From: Wocania_A spongiicola | Lineage (GTDB): Bacteria > Bacteroidota > Bacteroidia > Flavobacteriales > Flavobacteriaceae | Reading direction: 5' to 3' | Length of the DNA stretch: 64,000 nt | Assembly: GCF_023502325.1 (NCBI RefSeq) | Contig: NZ_JAMFLZ010000001.1 | Location: 248,001-312,000 of the forward strand | In this document: positions 17,906-26,922 of the stretch, piece after piece | Position numbering within the stretch: position 1 is the first letter of the stretch | Layout of the letters: every line of letters starts with the position of its first letter | The notes under the pieces: generated by a model | The model's database searches: none | Seen by the model: only the letters and a program-made list of their open reading frames with translations | Told to the model about the DNA's origin: nothing | Program-made: the position numbers and the translations under genes

Positions 17906-19459
17906 ATGGAAGCAGTAACTACTGATTTCGGAATAAAAGAAGCCTTGAATGAGTTGGGGTTAAGTGCAATTAATGAAGGGACTTCAACAGGTTCAGATAA
18001 TTTTTCTAATGGAGAAATTATTGAATCATATTCTCCTGTTGATGGAAAATTAATTGGAAAAGTAAAAACGACAACAAAAGCAGATTACGAAAGGGTAATG
18101 GATGCTGCAACAACAGCCTTTTTATCTTTTAGAGATATGCCAGCTCCACAACGTGGAGAAATTGTGCGTCAATTTGGAAACAAATTAAGAGACTTAAAAG
18201 AACCATTAGGAAAATTAGTTTCATACGAGATGGGTAAGTCTTTACAAGAAGGATACGGAGAGGTTCAAGAAATGATTGACATCTGTGATTTTGCTGTTGG
18301 ATTATCAAGACAATTAAACGGGCAAACCATTCCATCGGAACGTCCTGGACATGTTATGAGAGAGCAATGGCACCCAATTGGTGTTGTTGGGATTATCTCT
18401 GCTTTTAACTTTCCAGTTGCAGTTTGGGCTTGGAACACAGCTTTAGCATGGATTTGCGGTGATGTATGTGTATGGAAAGCTTCAGAAAAAGCTCCATTAT
18501 GCTCTGTTGCTTGTCAAAACATTATAGCAGGAATTTTAAAAGAAAACAACTTGCCAGAAGGCATTTCTTGTATTATTAATGGTGATTACAAAGTTGGTGA
18601 AATGATGACTACAGATCCTAGAATTCCTTTAGTTTCTGCAACAGGTTCAACTAGGATGGGAAGAATTGTTGGTGCAACAGTAGCTGAGCGTTTTGGGAAA
18701 TCTTTATTAGAATTAGGAGGAAACAATGCTATAATTATTACACCTTCTGCAGATTTAAAAGTAGTTGTTCCTGGTGCAGTATTTGGAGCTGTTGGAACCT
18801 GCGGACAACGCTGTACATCTACTCGACGACTGATTATTCACGAATCTGTTTATGATAAAGTAAGAGATGCAATAGTTGGTGCTTATGGCCAATTGACTAT
18901 AGGGAATCCATTAGACGAAAAAAATCATATAGGTCCTTTAATTGACAAAGATGCTGTAAATACTTATTTAGCAGCTATTGAAAAGGCAAAAGCTGAGGGT
19001 GGAAATGTACTAGTAGAAGGTGGTGTTTTAGAAGGTGAAGGTTATGAAAGCGGATGTTATGTAAAACCAGCAATTATTGAAGCCGAAAACCATTTTGAAA
19101 TTGTACAACACGAAACCTTTGCTCCAATTTTATATTTAATGAAATATTCAGGAGAAGTAGAACGTGCAATCGAAAAGCAAAATGGTGTTGCTCAAGGATT
19201 ATCATCTGCAATTATGACTAATGAAATGAAAGAAGCAGAAAAATTCTTATCATACGCTGGTTCAGATTGTGGTATTGCCAATGTAAATATAGGAACATCT
19301 GGGGCTGAAATTGGTGGCGCTTTTGGTGGTGAAAAAGAAACTGGCGGTGGACGTGAGTCTGGATCTGATGCTTGGAAAGTATACATGAGACGTCAAACAA
19401 ACACTATTAATTATTCTGATGAGTTACCATTAGCTCAAGGGATTAAGTTTGATCTTTAA
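17906..19459 (+). CDS. Aldehyde dehydrogenase, ALDH7 (alpha-aminoadipic semialdehyde dehydrogenase) type
   Basis: A full-length NAD(P)-dependent aldehyde dehydrogenase (517 residues). The general base Glu269 lies in LLELGGNN and the nucleophile Cys303 in GTCGQRCTSTRR. SATGSTRMGR belongs to the coenzyme site, and the tail HETFAPILYLMKY with GGAFGGEKETGGGRESGSDAWK is typical of the ALDH7 group. That group oxidises alpha-aminoadipic semialdehyde in lysine degradation, though broad aldehyde detoxification is also possible. It is monocistronic: its own promoter lies upstream and a strong terminator directly downstream. The enzyme is cytoplasmic. Confidence 0.92.
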   Translation: MEAVTTDFGIKEALNELGLSAINEGTSTGSDNFSNGEIIESYSPVDGKLIGKVKTTTKADYERVMDAATTAFLSFRDMPAPQRGEIVRQFGNKLRDLKEPLGKLVSYEMGKSLQEGYGEVQEMIDICDFAVGLSRQLNGQTIPSERPGHVMREQWHPIGVVGIISAFNFPVAVWAWNTALAWICGDVCVWKASEKAPLCSVACQNIIAGILKENNLPEGISCIINGDYKVGEMMTTDPRIPLVSATGSTRMGRIVGATVAERFGKSLLELGGNNAIIITPSADLKVVVPGAVFGAVGTCGQRCTSTRRLIIHESVYDKVRDAIVGAYGQLTIGNPLDEKNHIGPLIDKDAVNTYLAAIEKAKAEGGNVLVEGGVLEGEGYESGCYVKPAIIEAENHFEIVQHETFAPILYLMKYSGEVERAIEKQNGVAQGLSSAIMTNEMKEAEKFLSYAGSDCGIANVNIGTSGAEIGGAFGGEKETGGGRESGSDAWKVYMRRQTNTINYSDELPLAQGIKFDL

Positions 19460-19472
19460 AAAAAAAGAACAC

Positions 19473-19512
19473 TAAATAAAAAAAGCCACATCGATAGATG
19501 TGGCTTTTTTTT
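19473..19512 (+). terminator. Intrinsic terminator after the ALDH gene
   Basis: A perfect 8-bp stem GCCACATC / GATGTGGC with a GATA loop is flanked by an A-run on the left and eight T on the right. It could work in both directions and also serves the convergent gene ending at 19522. Confidence 0.9.
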
Positions 19513-19521
19513 CTTAAAACA

Positions 19522-20658
19522 TTAATGGATATTTATAAAACTATGAGTTAGATCAAAATTCATGATTCCAGAAAACAGCCCTTTTCCAGAGCGCTCTTTA
19601 ACAAAAAACTTTTCTTTTTTGTCACTTTTTTGAGGAGCCACTTTCCCTATTATATTGTCTATATTAACAAGAGTGTTGTAACCGATGGCATTTAATTCAT
19701 AATCATGACTTAGTTTAAAAAAATGAATTTTTGAATACTCTAAAAACAAATCAAATTGGTTAAAGTTATTTGAGAAATTATGTATCAATATATCGTTGCT
19801 AAAACCTTTAAAATTATTGTTTTGTTGAACTTCACCTATTTCTAAATTAGAAAATTCTGCCAATAAGTTAATGTTATTAATGCTTCCGATTAAGCCTTTT
19901 TTAATATTGTTAAGGGCAAACTCGCCACCATTAATATTTTCAGTTAAAAACAATGCGTCTTTAACTTTTATCACATTGCTATTATTATTAAGAGATTTTG
20001 CAATAAATTTTCCTCCGTCAAGCCTAACGGAAAGTTTGTTTTCTAAATTATTTGTTAATCTAATTATTGTGTTTTTTGCATCAATTGTGAGCTCAATATT
20101 CGTTGGAATTTTAATAATAAAACTTTTGTTATAGCTTCTTTTTTTTCGGTTATTAAATTTGTTAATTAACTCTTCTTTTTCTTTTGGACTGTATCTACTA
20201 GAGTTTTTAATTAACTCTTCGTAAAAGGAAACAGGGGTTCTAATTTCTTTTATTTCTTCTATTAAATCTTGTTTAGACTTTTTATTATGGTTTTTGACTA
20301 TAGATGTATCTTTTTTATACAAGTTTCCTAGCATAGCATTTAATCTTGCATTAAAGTAAATTTTAGATTTATCAACTAATGTAATATGATTGTCACTCAT
20401 TTGAGCTTCGATTTCAATTTTTTCAATTATTCCTTTCTTTTTTCTTTTAGGATAATTATCAAACACTACGTTATACTCTACATAAAAGTTTTCATCAGGA
20501 GATGATTCTATTTTAACTGTGCCACCTTTTAACTTTAACAGAGCTGTAGTATTTTTATCTGTTTTAAAGTTTTTTGAATAAATATTTTCTTTTTGTGCCA
20601 ATAGAGTGGCTGATGAAAGAAACATTAAAAGCCATAATTTAAATTGTAATGTTCTCAT
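19522..20658 (-). CDS. Secreted DUF4097-like beta-repeat protein of the sigma-factor operon
   Basis: A signal peptide (LWLLMFLSSATLLAQ) is followed by a strand-rich protein. It has TVKIESSPDENFYVEYNV and later short repeating hydrophobic strands (FIAKSLNNNSNVIKVKDA, LFLTENINGGEFALNNI), which suggest a beta-helix like that of DUF4097/head-GIN proteins. This is a fold-level guess, not a confident family call. A Lys-rich, coiled stretch (about 130-180) splits the strand region. It overlaps the preceding anti-sigma-like gene by 20 bases and is the third gene of the operon, so it may be an envelope signal or target for the sigma system. Confidence 0.6.
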   Translation of the reverse strand: MRTLQFKLWLLMFLSSATLLAQKENIYSKNFKTDKNTTALLKLKGGTVKIESSPDENFYVEYNVVFDNYPKRKKKGIIEKIEIEAQMSDNHITLVDKSKIYFNARLNAMLGNLYKKDTSIVKNHNKKSKQDLIEEIKEIRTPVSFYEELIKNSSRYSPKEKEELINKFNNRKKRSYNKSFIIKIPTNIELTIDAKNTIIRLTNNLENKLSVRLDGGKFIAKSLNNNSNVIKVKDALFLTENINGGEFALNNIKKGLIGSINNINLLAEFSNLEIGEVQQNNNFKGFSNDILIHNFSNNFNQFDLFLEYSKIHFFKLSHDYELNAIGYNTLVNIDNIIGKVAPQKSDKKEKFFVKERSGKGLFSGIMNFDLTHSFINIH

Positions 20659-21163
20659 GTTCTTTATTTAATAAGTTAATGTGTTGTTGAATATCTTTTA
20701 ATAGCTGTAATCTGGTTTTTAAATTTTCGATTAGAGCTTCAATTACAATCATATTGTTTTTGTCTATTTTGTATTGATTCGAAATTTCTTGATAGTCATC
20801 ATTTAATTCGCTCAGTTTATTCTCATAGCGCTTTATAAGCTTTTTATCTTTTGTTAATACAATAAAACTTTGCCATTCCTTGTCAATATTTTCTAAATAG
20901 GTTTTTTCAATCCCTTTTAATTGTATTTCTAGAGCGGTATCGGCTAAACTGTTTTCTTTTGAAAATGGATTAGTAACTATTATTCCAATAGATAATAAGA
21001 CAATAAATAAGGCAACGTATTTGTATAAAATACTAATATTAATATGCTTTTTCTCTTTTTTTGAAGATTGAAGTTTCTCTAAAAACTCGCTTCTATGAGA
21101 GTCTGGCAACTCCTTTTTAGGAAACGAATCTCCTTTGAAAAGAGTTCTAATATCGTGCTTCAT
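20639..21163 (-). CDS. Single-pass membrane protein, probable anti-sigma factor
   Basis: The N-terminal 43 residues are polar and cytoplasmic, a hydrophobic helix spans about 45-64, and the remaining 110 residues are a charged, probably coiled-coil periplasmic region. This is the topology of membrane anti-sigma factors. The gene overlaps the sigma-factor gene by 17 bases, which ensures coupled synthesis. The N-terminus lacks the zinc-binding HxxxCxxC motif of many anti-sigma factors, so the assignment rests on position and topology. It could instead be a structural partner of the secreted third gene. Confidence 0.6.
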   Translation of the reverse strand: MKHDIRTLFKGDSFPKKELPDSHRSEFLEKLQSSKKEKKHINISILYKYVALFIVLLSIGIIVTNPFSKENSLADTALEIQLKGIEKTYLENIDKEWQSFIVLTKDKKLIKRYENKLSELNDDYQEISNQYKIDKNNMIVIEALIENLKTRLQLLKDIQQHINLLNKEHENITI

Positions 21164-21698
21164 AATTTTGTTTTTTTAAAAAGTTTCTAAGTAACATTTT
21201 ACCCCTACTTAAATGTGTTCTTGAAGTTTTAATGGGAATGTTTAGAATCTCTGAAATTTCAGAGTGATCGTAACCTTCAATTAAATACAATTGTAATACA
21301 AGCTTGTATTTTTCTGGTAGTGTATTAATGGTGTTTTCAATAATCACCTTAGATAATCTTGAATCAAACTCCCAAGAAGTCTCATTATCAATAATTTCGA
21401 ATGTTTGACTTTCTATAGAAACTGTTTCAAGTTTTTTCTTCTTTAAAACATCAATACATTGATTTATAATTATTTTTTTTAACCAAGCTCCAAAACTAAG
21501 ATCGTCTTTATAAGTGCTTAGTTTAAAAAACGCTTTTAAAAACCCTTCTTGCATAGCATCTTTTGCTTCGTCTTCATTTTTTAAATACCTACATGCTATA
21601 TAAAACATAGCTTCACAGTATGAATCGTATAAATGCATTTGGGCTTTTTGGTCGCCTTTGATACACTTTTTAATTAATACACTTATTTTTTTAGACAT
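21147..21698 (-). CDS. ECF-type RNA polymerase sigma factor
   Basis: The short two-domain sigma factor has region 2 at about 20-88 (YDSYCEAMFYIACRYLKNED, AKDAMQEGFLKAF, FGAWLKKIIINQCID) and region 4 at about 121-172 (LPEKYKLVLQLYLIEGYDHSEISEILNI, then SRTHLSRGKMLLR). It is the first gene of a three-gene overlapping operon with a membrane protein and a secreted protein, the normal setting for an extracytoplasmic stress regulator. No carbohydrate or TonB genes adjoin, so it is not a SusR-like iron or sugar sigma. Its regulon is not visible. Confidence 0.92.
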   Translation of the reverse strand: MSKKISVLIKKCIKGDQKAQMHLYDSYCEAMFYIACRYLKNEDEAKDAMQEGFLKAFFKLSTYKDDLSFGAWLKKIIINQCIDVLKKKKLETVSIESQTFEIIDNETSWEFDSRLSKVIIENTINTLPEKYKLVLQLYLIEGYDHSEISEILNIPIKTSRTHLSRGKMLLRNFLKKQNYEARY

Positions 21699-21758
21699 TT
21701 AATCTTGATGGTTATACTATTAAAAACGAAGAAAAAAAAGAAAGGTTTCATTTTACAT

Positions 21759-21807
21759 GAAAAAACCTTGTCTCAGATTCCAGAATATACTGGTAGAAAC
21801 AAGGTTT
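21759..21807 (-). terminator. Intrinsic terminator for the AlbA_2 gene (minus strand)
   Basis: The arms AAACCTTGT (21763-21771) and ACAAGGTTT (21799-21807) pair perfectly. A smaller inner pair CCAG/CTGG is nested inside. Read on the minus strand the hairpin is followed by a run of T, and it lies between the AlbA_2 gene end and the sigma-factor start. Confidence 0.75.
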
Positions 21808-21906
21808 ATATCTAATTAAAGATTAATAGCAGTACAAAAGTGTTTATAATTAATGTGTTACACAATAGTTGAAAGTTAAATTAATATTAATTTTATCAAC
21901 AGGAAA

Positions 21907-23049
21907 TTAACTGTATTTCACTTTTCTTAAAATCCTCAACGACTCTTTGTATAGACTATACAATTCTTTACTATAATTTTTTAAATAGGGCTTTGCTTCG
22001 TTAAGCTTATCAATAGCATCATCAAAAAGGTTGAGGTGGCAAATTAAATAGGTTGCAGGTAAATTTTTTAAATCTTGCTCTTCAGTTTTTGTAAAAGAAA
22101 CTCCTTTTTTTAGTTTTTCTAAAATTGCATTATTAGAATTATAAATATGATGTAACACTTTTTTATCAAACTGAGGTGGTTTAAATAACAACTGGGTCTC
22201 AATATTATAATTAGCATTGTTTTCAAAATGAATAATAGTTTCTTCAAGCGGATAATACTTATTGGTATTTTGTAGCCCAAGATTCACATATTCAATAATT
22301 TTAAAGCTATCAGCATTAATGGAAATAGAAACTTCATCTAAAGCTGAAAAAAACAAACGAACTTGTTCATTAATAAGCTCGATATCTACTCTAGAGAAAA
22401 AGGTTTCATCTTTTACTATTTTTTTTTGCCCAGACCAACATACCACAAAGTATTCTTTAAAAACTTTGTATTTCGCATTATAGTCTTTACGCGTATTCAT
22501 AAAATGAAAAACAGAATCAAGTGTGTGTTCAATATTGTTTTGGGCATGGTTTTCAATAGCTTCAACAATTTTAGAATTAATGTCTTTTATTTCTATATCA
22601 AACACCTTAGGCATACTCATGCTGCCATCTCTAAAAAACACTGAGCCACCATAATATTTCCAAATGTTTTTTCGTAACGATGTTATTTTACCCGTTGGCC
22701 TTATAGTTACCAACCCTACTACTTTATCGTCTGGTAAATGTGGAAACGGAATGTTTTCGTATTGCACTATTGGGGGGTGGCTTAAATAGGCATTTATGAG
22801 GTTTTGAATTTTACTATCGTCAAAAAAATCGACACCAATAATATTATTGTCTTCATCTTCAACTCCTATTACTATATACGAATTGTTTTTTGGGTTACTG
22901 TTTGAAAGGGCGCAAATGTGCTTTAAAAATTTAGCTTTACCTTCTTTATGACTAATATCTATTTTACGCTTTTTATCATAAAAACTATTCTCATCGTTGT
23001 GAGCCAAAAGGTGTTTTATAAGTAGGCGTTTGTTAATCATATCTGTCAT
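21907..23049 (-). CDS. AlbA_2 (Schlafen-like putative DNA-binding) domain protein
   Basis: Residues about 25-150 match the AlbA_2/Schlafen fold: FLKHICALSNSNPKNNSYIVIGVEDED, IQNLINAYLSHPPIVQYE, and LVTIRPTGKI followed by FFRDGSMSMP. The remaining 230 residues are not recognised and contain no catalytic motif I can name. These proteins are often annotated as ATP-binding or nucleic-acid-binding, and some act in phage defence, but no partner nuclease or helicase is nearby. It is a single gene with its own terminator. A second Met in frame at 23040 is an equally good start. Confidence 0.75.
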   Translation of the reverse strand: MTDMINKRLLIKHLLAHNDENSFYDKKRKIDISHKEGKAKFLKHICALSNSNPKNNSYIVIGVEDEDNNIIGVDFFDDSKIQNLINAYLSHPPIVQYENIPFPHLPDDKVVGLVTIRPTGKITSLRKNIWKYYGGSVFFRDGSMSMPKVFDIEIKDINSKIVEAIENHAQNNIEHTLDSVFHFMNTRKDYNAKYKVFKEYFVVCWSGQKKIVKDETFFSRVDIELINEQVRLFFSALDEVSISINADSFKIIEYVNLGLQNTNKYYPLEETIIHFENNANYNIETQLLFKPPQFDKKVLHHIYNSNNAILEKLKKGVSFTKTEEQDLKNLPATYLICHLNLFDDAIDKLNEAKPYLKNYSKELYSLYKESLRILRKVKYS

Positions 23050-23075
23050 TCTTGCTAAAGCAGAAACCTCATAGT

Positions 23076-23831
23076 TTAAAATTCTTTTTTTACAATTGTT
23101 GAGCTAGCCTGGGCTGTAGGAAATACTAATAAATCGGCAATATTTACGTGTGGTGGACGCGATATAGCAAAATAAATAATTTCTGCTATATCTTTAGCTT
23201 GTAACGCTTTAAAGCCTTTATAAACGTTATCGGCTATCGCATCACCTTTAAAACGTACTTGCGAAAACTCGGTTTCAACCAATCCTGGGTTTATAGAACC
23301 CACTTTTACACCAAACGGATTTAAATCAATACGCATCCCTTCTGTAATTGCTAAAACAGCATGTTTACTAGCACAGTAAACATTTCCTTTAGGGTAAACT
23401 TCTTTCCCTGCTGAAGAACCAATGTTTATAATATGCCCAGATTGTCTTTCAGTCATTTGCGGAATAATAGCCTTACTCACATAAAGTAATCCTTTTACAT
23501 TTATATCCATCATGGCGTCCCAATCGTCAGTATTTCCGCTATGTATGGGGTCTAATCCATGAGCATTTCCGGCATTATTAATAAGAATATCAATATTTTT
23601 AAAATCTTTTGGAAGCGATTCAATGGCTTTTAAAGTTTCATCTTTATTACGCACATCAAAATTTAATATATGCACATTGGTTAAACGCTCTAAAGCTTTT
23701 TTTATAGTATTTAAGCGTTTTAATCGCCTTCCGCAAAGCACTAAATTAATACCATGTTTTGCAAACTCGTAAGCGGTAGCTTCTCCTATACCACTTGTTG
23801 TTCCTGTTATTAAGGCTGTTTTATTTTTCAT
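23076..23831 (-). CDS. Short-chain dehydrogenase/reductase (YdfG-like)
   Basis: A classical SDR with a Rossmann TGTTSGIGEAT dinucleotide motif, NNAGNAHG, the catalytic Ser in IGSSAG and YCASK (Tyr and Lys). RR after the second strand (LCGRRLKR) suggests NADPH preference. Sequence style resembles the YdfG group of 3-hydroxy acid/serine dehydrogenases, but the substrate is not proven. I start at MKNKTALITG; the track start four codons upstream is also possible. It lies 26 bases upstream of the AlbA_2 gene on the same strand. Confidence 0.9.
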   Translation of the reverse strand: MKNKTALITGTTSGIGEATAYEFAKHGINLVLCGRRLKRLNTIKKALERLTNVHILNFDVRNKDETLKAIESLPKDFKNIDILINNAGNAHGLDPIHSGNTDDWDAMMDINVKGLLYVSKAIIPQMTERQSGHIINIGSSAGKEVYPKGNVYCASKHAVLAITEGMRIDLNPFGVKVGSINPGLVETEFSQVRFKGDAIADNVYKGFKALQAKDIAEIIYFAISRPPHVNIADLLVFPTAQASSTIVKKEF

Positions 23832-23898
23832 TCTTGTATTCATTTAAACAAATAATTTAATAAATGTCTTTTTTGAGATTGAAGACTGCAGATTAGTT

Positions 23899-24771
23899 TT
23901 AAGGTACTTTGTGCCCTTGGCAAGCAACTAAAATTAAAAACCAGTCTTCAAGTTCTAAATCTATTTCAGTTGCTTTAACAGCATTTTTTAATCGTTCTTT
24001 ATTTGTTGAACCAACCACTGGATGAATTTTTGCTGGATGCTTTAATAACCAAGCCAATAAAAGCTGATCTTCGGTTGCGTTGTATTTATCCATTAGTTTA
24101 CCCAATTGCTTATGTATTCTCCTTGTTTGTTCAGTATCTTCTTTAAAAACAATGCCTAAAGGAGACCAAGCCATTGGAATAATATTTTTAAGCATCATTT
24201 GGTCTAGAGTTCCATCGTGCATAGCATCGTGATGTGTTAATGAAAACTGTATTTGATTAGCCAAAATACTAGTATCCTTAGAAATTAAATCTACTTGCGA
24301 TGGTATAAAATTAGAGACGCCAAAGTTTTTTATTTTGCCTTGTCGTTTTAATTTAGAAACAGCTTCTGCTATAATTTCAGGTTGCATTAAAGGACTTGGT
24401 CTGTGTAATAGTAACAAGTCTAAATACTCAGTTTTTAAATGTTTTAGAGATGTTTCAACAGACCAAATAATATATTCTTTACTATAATTATAGTGTTTTA
24501 CATTATTGTTTCTGTTTTCAGTTAAGTATTGAATACCACATTTACTGATTAATTGAATTTTTTCTCTTGAAATACCACTATCAGCGTAAGCATTACCAAA
24601 TTCATTTTCAGTTGTATAAGCGCCGTAAATATCTGCATGGTCAAAGGTTGTAATATTGTTTTCTAAACAGTCGGCTATAAGGGTAACCATCTCTTTTTTA
24701 GAGAGTTGCTTACCCCATTTTCCCCAAGTCATTGTGCCTGCAATAATTCGAGAAAAGTTATTATTGGTCAT
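23899..24771 (-). CDS. Aldo/keto reductase (YdhF-like)
   Basis: A TIM-barrel oxidoreductase with catalytic-tetrad regions FDHADIYGAY (Asp and Tyr), LISKCG (Lys) and DLLLLHRP (His). It continues with KIKNFGVSNF, AWSPLG and the coenzyme loop VVGSTNKERL. It has the length of the family and resembles the YdhF subgroup. The substrate is unknown. It is divergent from the moxR-bat operon and is followed by the SDR gene, so the two reductases may be co-transcribed. Confidence 0.9.
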   Translation of the reverse strand: MTNNNFSRIIAGTMTWGKWGKQLSKKEMVTLIADCLENNITTFDHADIYGAYTTENEFGNAYADSGISREKIQLISKCGIQYLTENRNNNVKHYNYSKEYIIWSVETSLKHLKTEYLDLLLLHRPSPLMQPEIIAEAVSKLKRQGKIKNFGVSNFIPSQVDLISKDTSILANQIQFSLTHHDAMHDGTLDQMMLKNIIPMAWSPLGIVFKEDTEQTRRIHKQLGKLMDKYNATEDQLLLAWLLKHPAKIHPVVGSTNKERLKNAVKATEIDLELEDWFLILVACQGHKVP

Positions 24772-24880
24772 AGTTTAATTTTTGAAGCTTAAAAATACTA
24801 AATTAAAAATGTATTAAGCCTTTTAAATACTGCAACTTTTAACCAATTTTTAACAGCATTACAATAAAAATTTTAACAAT

Positions 24881-24911
24881 TTGCAATGCTCAAATAAGGA
24901 CTGTATATTCG
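24881..24911 (+). promoter_or_regulatory. Promoter of the moxR-bat operon
   Basis: TTG at 24881-24883, a 20-base spacer and TATATTCG at 24904-24911 match the Bacteroidota -33/-7 pattern well. Transcription would begin near 24918. This supports translation from ATG 24935 rather than the upstream in-frame ATG. Confidence 0.6.
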
Positions 24912-24934
24912 GGACTTTAAAAATTAAAAATATA

Positions 24935-25936
24935 ATGGAAGAGACAGGGACAATTGATATTAAGACAATTAACGAGAAGATTGAAAAGGAAAGTGCTTTT
25001 GTTGATTTACTGATGCTAGAGATGAACAAGGTAATAGTAGGCCAAAAACATATGGTTGAACGTTTGCTTATTGGCTTATTAGGTCAAGGACACATTTTAC
25101 TAGAAGGTGTTCCTGGTTTGGCAAAAACCTTAGCTATTAACACTTTGGCTCAAGCGGTTGACGGAAGTTTTAGTAGAATACAATTTACACCAGATTTATT
25201 ACCGGCAGATGTTACAGGAACATTAATTTATAATATGAAGGTTAATGATTTTTCTATTAAGAAAGGTCCAATATTTGCAAATTTTGTTTTGGCAGATGAG
25301 ATTAATAGAGCTCCTGCAAAAGTGCAATCGGCTTTACTTGAGGCCATGCAGGAAAAGCAAGTTACGATAGGGGATGAAACTTTTGTTTTAGATAAACCAT
25401 TCTTAGTAATGGCAACACAAAATCCTGTTGAACAAGAAGGGACTTACCCGTTACCAGAAGCACAAGTAGACCGTTTTATGTTGAAAACGGTTATTGATTA
25501 CCCTAAATTAGATGAAGAGCAACTTATAATGCGTGCTAATTTAAAAGGAGCTTGGGATAAGGTAAATCCTGTAGTTTCTGTATCTCAAATATTAAAAGCA
25601 CAAGAGGTAGTTCGTGAGGTTTATATGGATGAGAAAATTGAAAAATATATTCTCGATATTATTTTTGCAACACGTTACCCAGAAAAATATAAACTAGCCG
25701 ATTTAAAACCATTAATCTCATTTGGAGCTTCGCCTCGTGGAAGTATTAACTTAGCTAATGCAGCAAAATGTTACGCATTTATTAAACGTCGCGGATATGT
25801 TATTCCTGAAGATGTTCGTGCTGTGGTTCAAGATGTTTTAAGACATAGAATTGGAATTACTTACGAAGCTGAAGCCGAAAATGTAACTTCAGAAGATATC
25901 ATCAATAAAATTGTAAATGAAATAGAAGTACCATAG
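24935..25936 (+). CDS. MoxR-family AAA+ ATPase
   Basis: The chaperone-like AAA+ ATPase shows Walker A GVPGLAKT, Walker B VLADEINRAP, sensor 1 ATQNP and sensor 2 GASPRGSINL. MoxR proteins work with von Willebrand factor A proteins in metal insertion or envelope-complex assembly. This one heads the DUF58-BatA-BatB-BatC-BatD-BatE operon. The start MEETGTIDIK is chosen from the promoter position; an upstream Met would lie inside the promoter. Confidence 0.93.
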   Translation: MEETGTIDIKTINEKIEKESAFVDLLMLEMNKVIVGQKHMVERLLIGLLGQGHILLEGVPGLAKTLAINTLAQAVDGSFSRIQFTPDLLPADVTGTLIYNMKVNDFSIKKGPIFANFVLADEINRAPAKVQSALLEAMQEKQVTIGDETFVLDKPFLVMATQNPVEQEGTYPLPEAQVDRFMLKTVIDYPKLDEEQLIMRANLKGAWDKVNPVVSVSQILKAQEVVREVYMDEKIEKYILDIIFATRYPEKYKLADLKPLISFGASPRGSINLANAAKCYAFIKRRGYVIPEDVRAVVQDVLRHRIGITYEAEAENVTSEDIINKIVNEIEVP

Positions 25937-25981
25937 TAGTTTTTTTGAGTATAGCTCTTGTTTATAAATGATGATTGAAAA

Positions 25982-26848
25982 ATGGATACTAAAGAATTAC
26001 TAAAAAAAGTACGAAAAATTGAGATTAAGACACGTCGTTTGTCTGATCACATTTTTGGAGGCGAATACCATTCGACTTTCAAAGGGCGTGGTATGACTTT
26101 TTCTGAAGTGCGTCAGTATCAATTTGGAGATGATGTAAGAAGTATCGATTGGAATGTAACGGCACGTTATAATGAACCTTTTGTTAAAGTTTTTGAAGAA
26201 GAGCGTGAACTTACCATGATGCTTATGGTTGATGTTTCAGGTTCAGAGTTATTTGGAACTCAAGAACAATTTAAAAACGAAGTGGTTACCGAAATTGCTG
26301 CAACTTTAGCCTTTTCAGCAACTCAAAACAACGATAAAATAGGACTTATTTTATTTTCTGATAAAGTAGAACTGTTTATTCCGCCTAAAAAAGGACGCTC
26401 ACATGTATTAAGGATTATTCGTGAGTTGATTGAATTTAACCCAGAAAGTAAACAAACCAATTTAGCCGAAGCTTTAAAGTTTTTATCGAATGTGATGAAA
26501 AAGAAAGCCATTGTATTTGTTTTGTCTGATTTTATAGCCGATGATTATCATCAAACTATGAAGATTGTATCTGGAAAACACGATGTTACGGGTATTCGTG
26601 TATATGATAAACGTGAAGAACAAATTCCAAATTTAGGGATGGTACAGATGCAAGATGAAGAAACAGGAGAGCTTATGTTGGTTAATACATCATCTAAAAA
26701 AGTAAGGCGTAATTATGGAAAATTCTATCAAGAAAAAGTAGATTACTATAAGGATGCATTTACCAAATCTGGAGCAGGAACAATTGATTGTCGAGTAGAT
26801 GAAAGTTATGTAAAAAAATTGTTGGGCTATTTTAAAAGAAGAGGATAA
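25982..26848 (+). CDS. DUF58 domain protein (VWA-like partner of MoxR)
   Basis: The cytoplasmic protein of 288 residues has the DUF58 signature region FSEVRQYQFGDDVRSIDWNVTAR. It then has a degenerate VWA-like fold with a DVSGSE metal-site motif and FVLSDFIADDYHQ. DUF58 proteins accompany MoxR ATPases. The gene follows moxR by 45 bases, and its stop overlaps an ATG in the next frame (TAATG), consistent with one operon. Confidence 0.92.
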   Translation: MDTKELLKKVRKIEIKTRRLSDHIFGGEYHSTFKGRGMTFSEVRQYQFGDDVRSIDWNVTARYNEPFVKVFEEERELTMMLMVDVSGSELFGTQEQFKNEVVTEIAATLAFSATQNNDKIGLILFSDKVELFIPPKKGRSHVLRIIRELIEFNPESKQTNLAEALKFLSNVMKKKAIVFVLSDFIADDYHQTMKIVSGKHDVTGIRVYDKREEQIPNLGMVQMQDEETGELMLVNTSSKKVRRNYGKFYQEKVDYYKDAFTKSGAGTIDCRVDESYVKKLLGYFKRRG

Positions 26849-26922
26849 TGAGCACAAAGTGCGAAGTTAGAAGTATGAAGGCATTAAATATGGAAAACAG
26901 AATTAAGATAAATATAAAGAAT

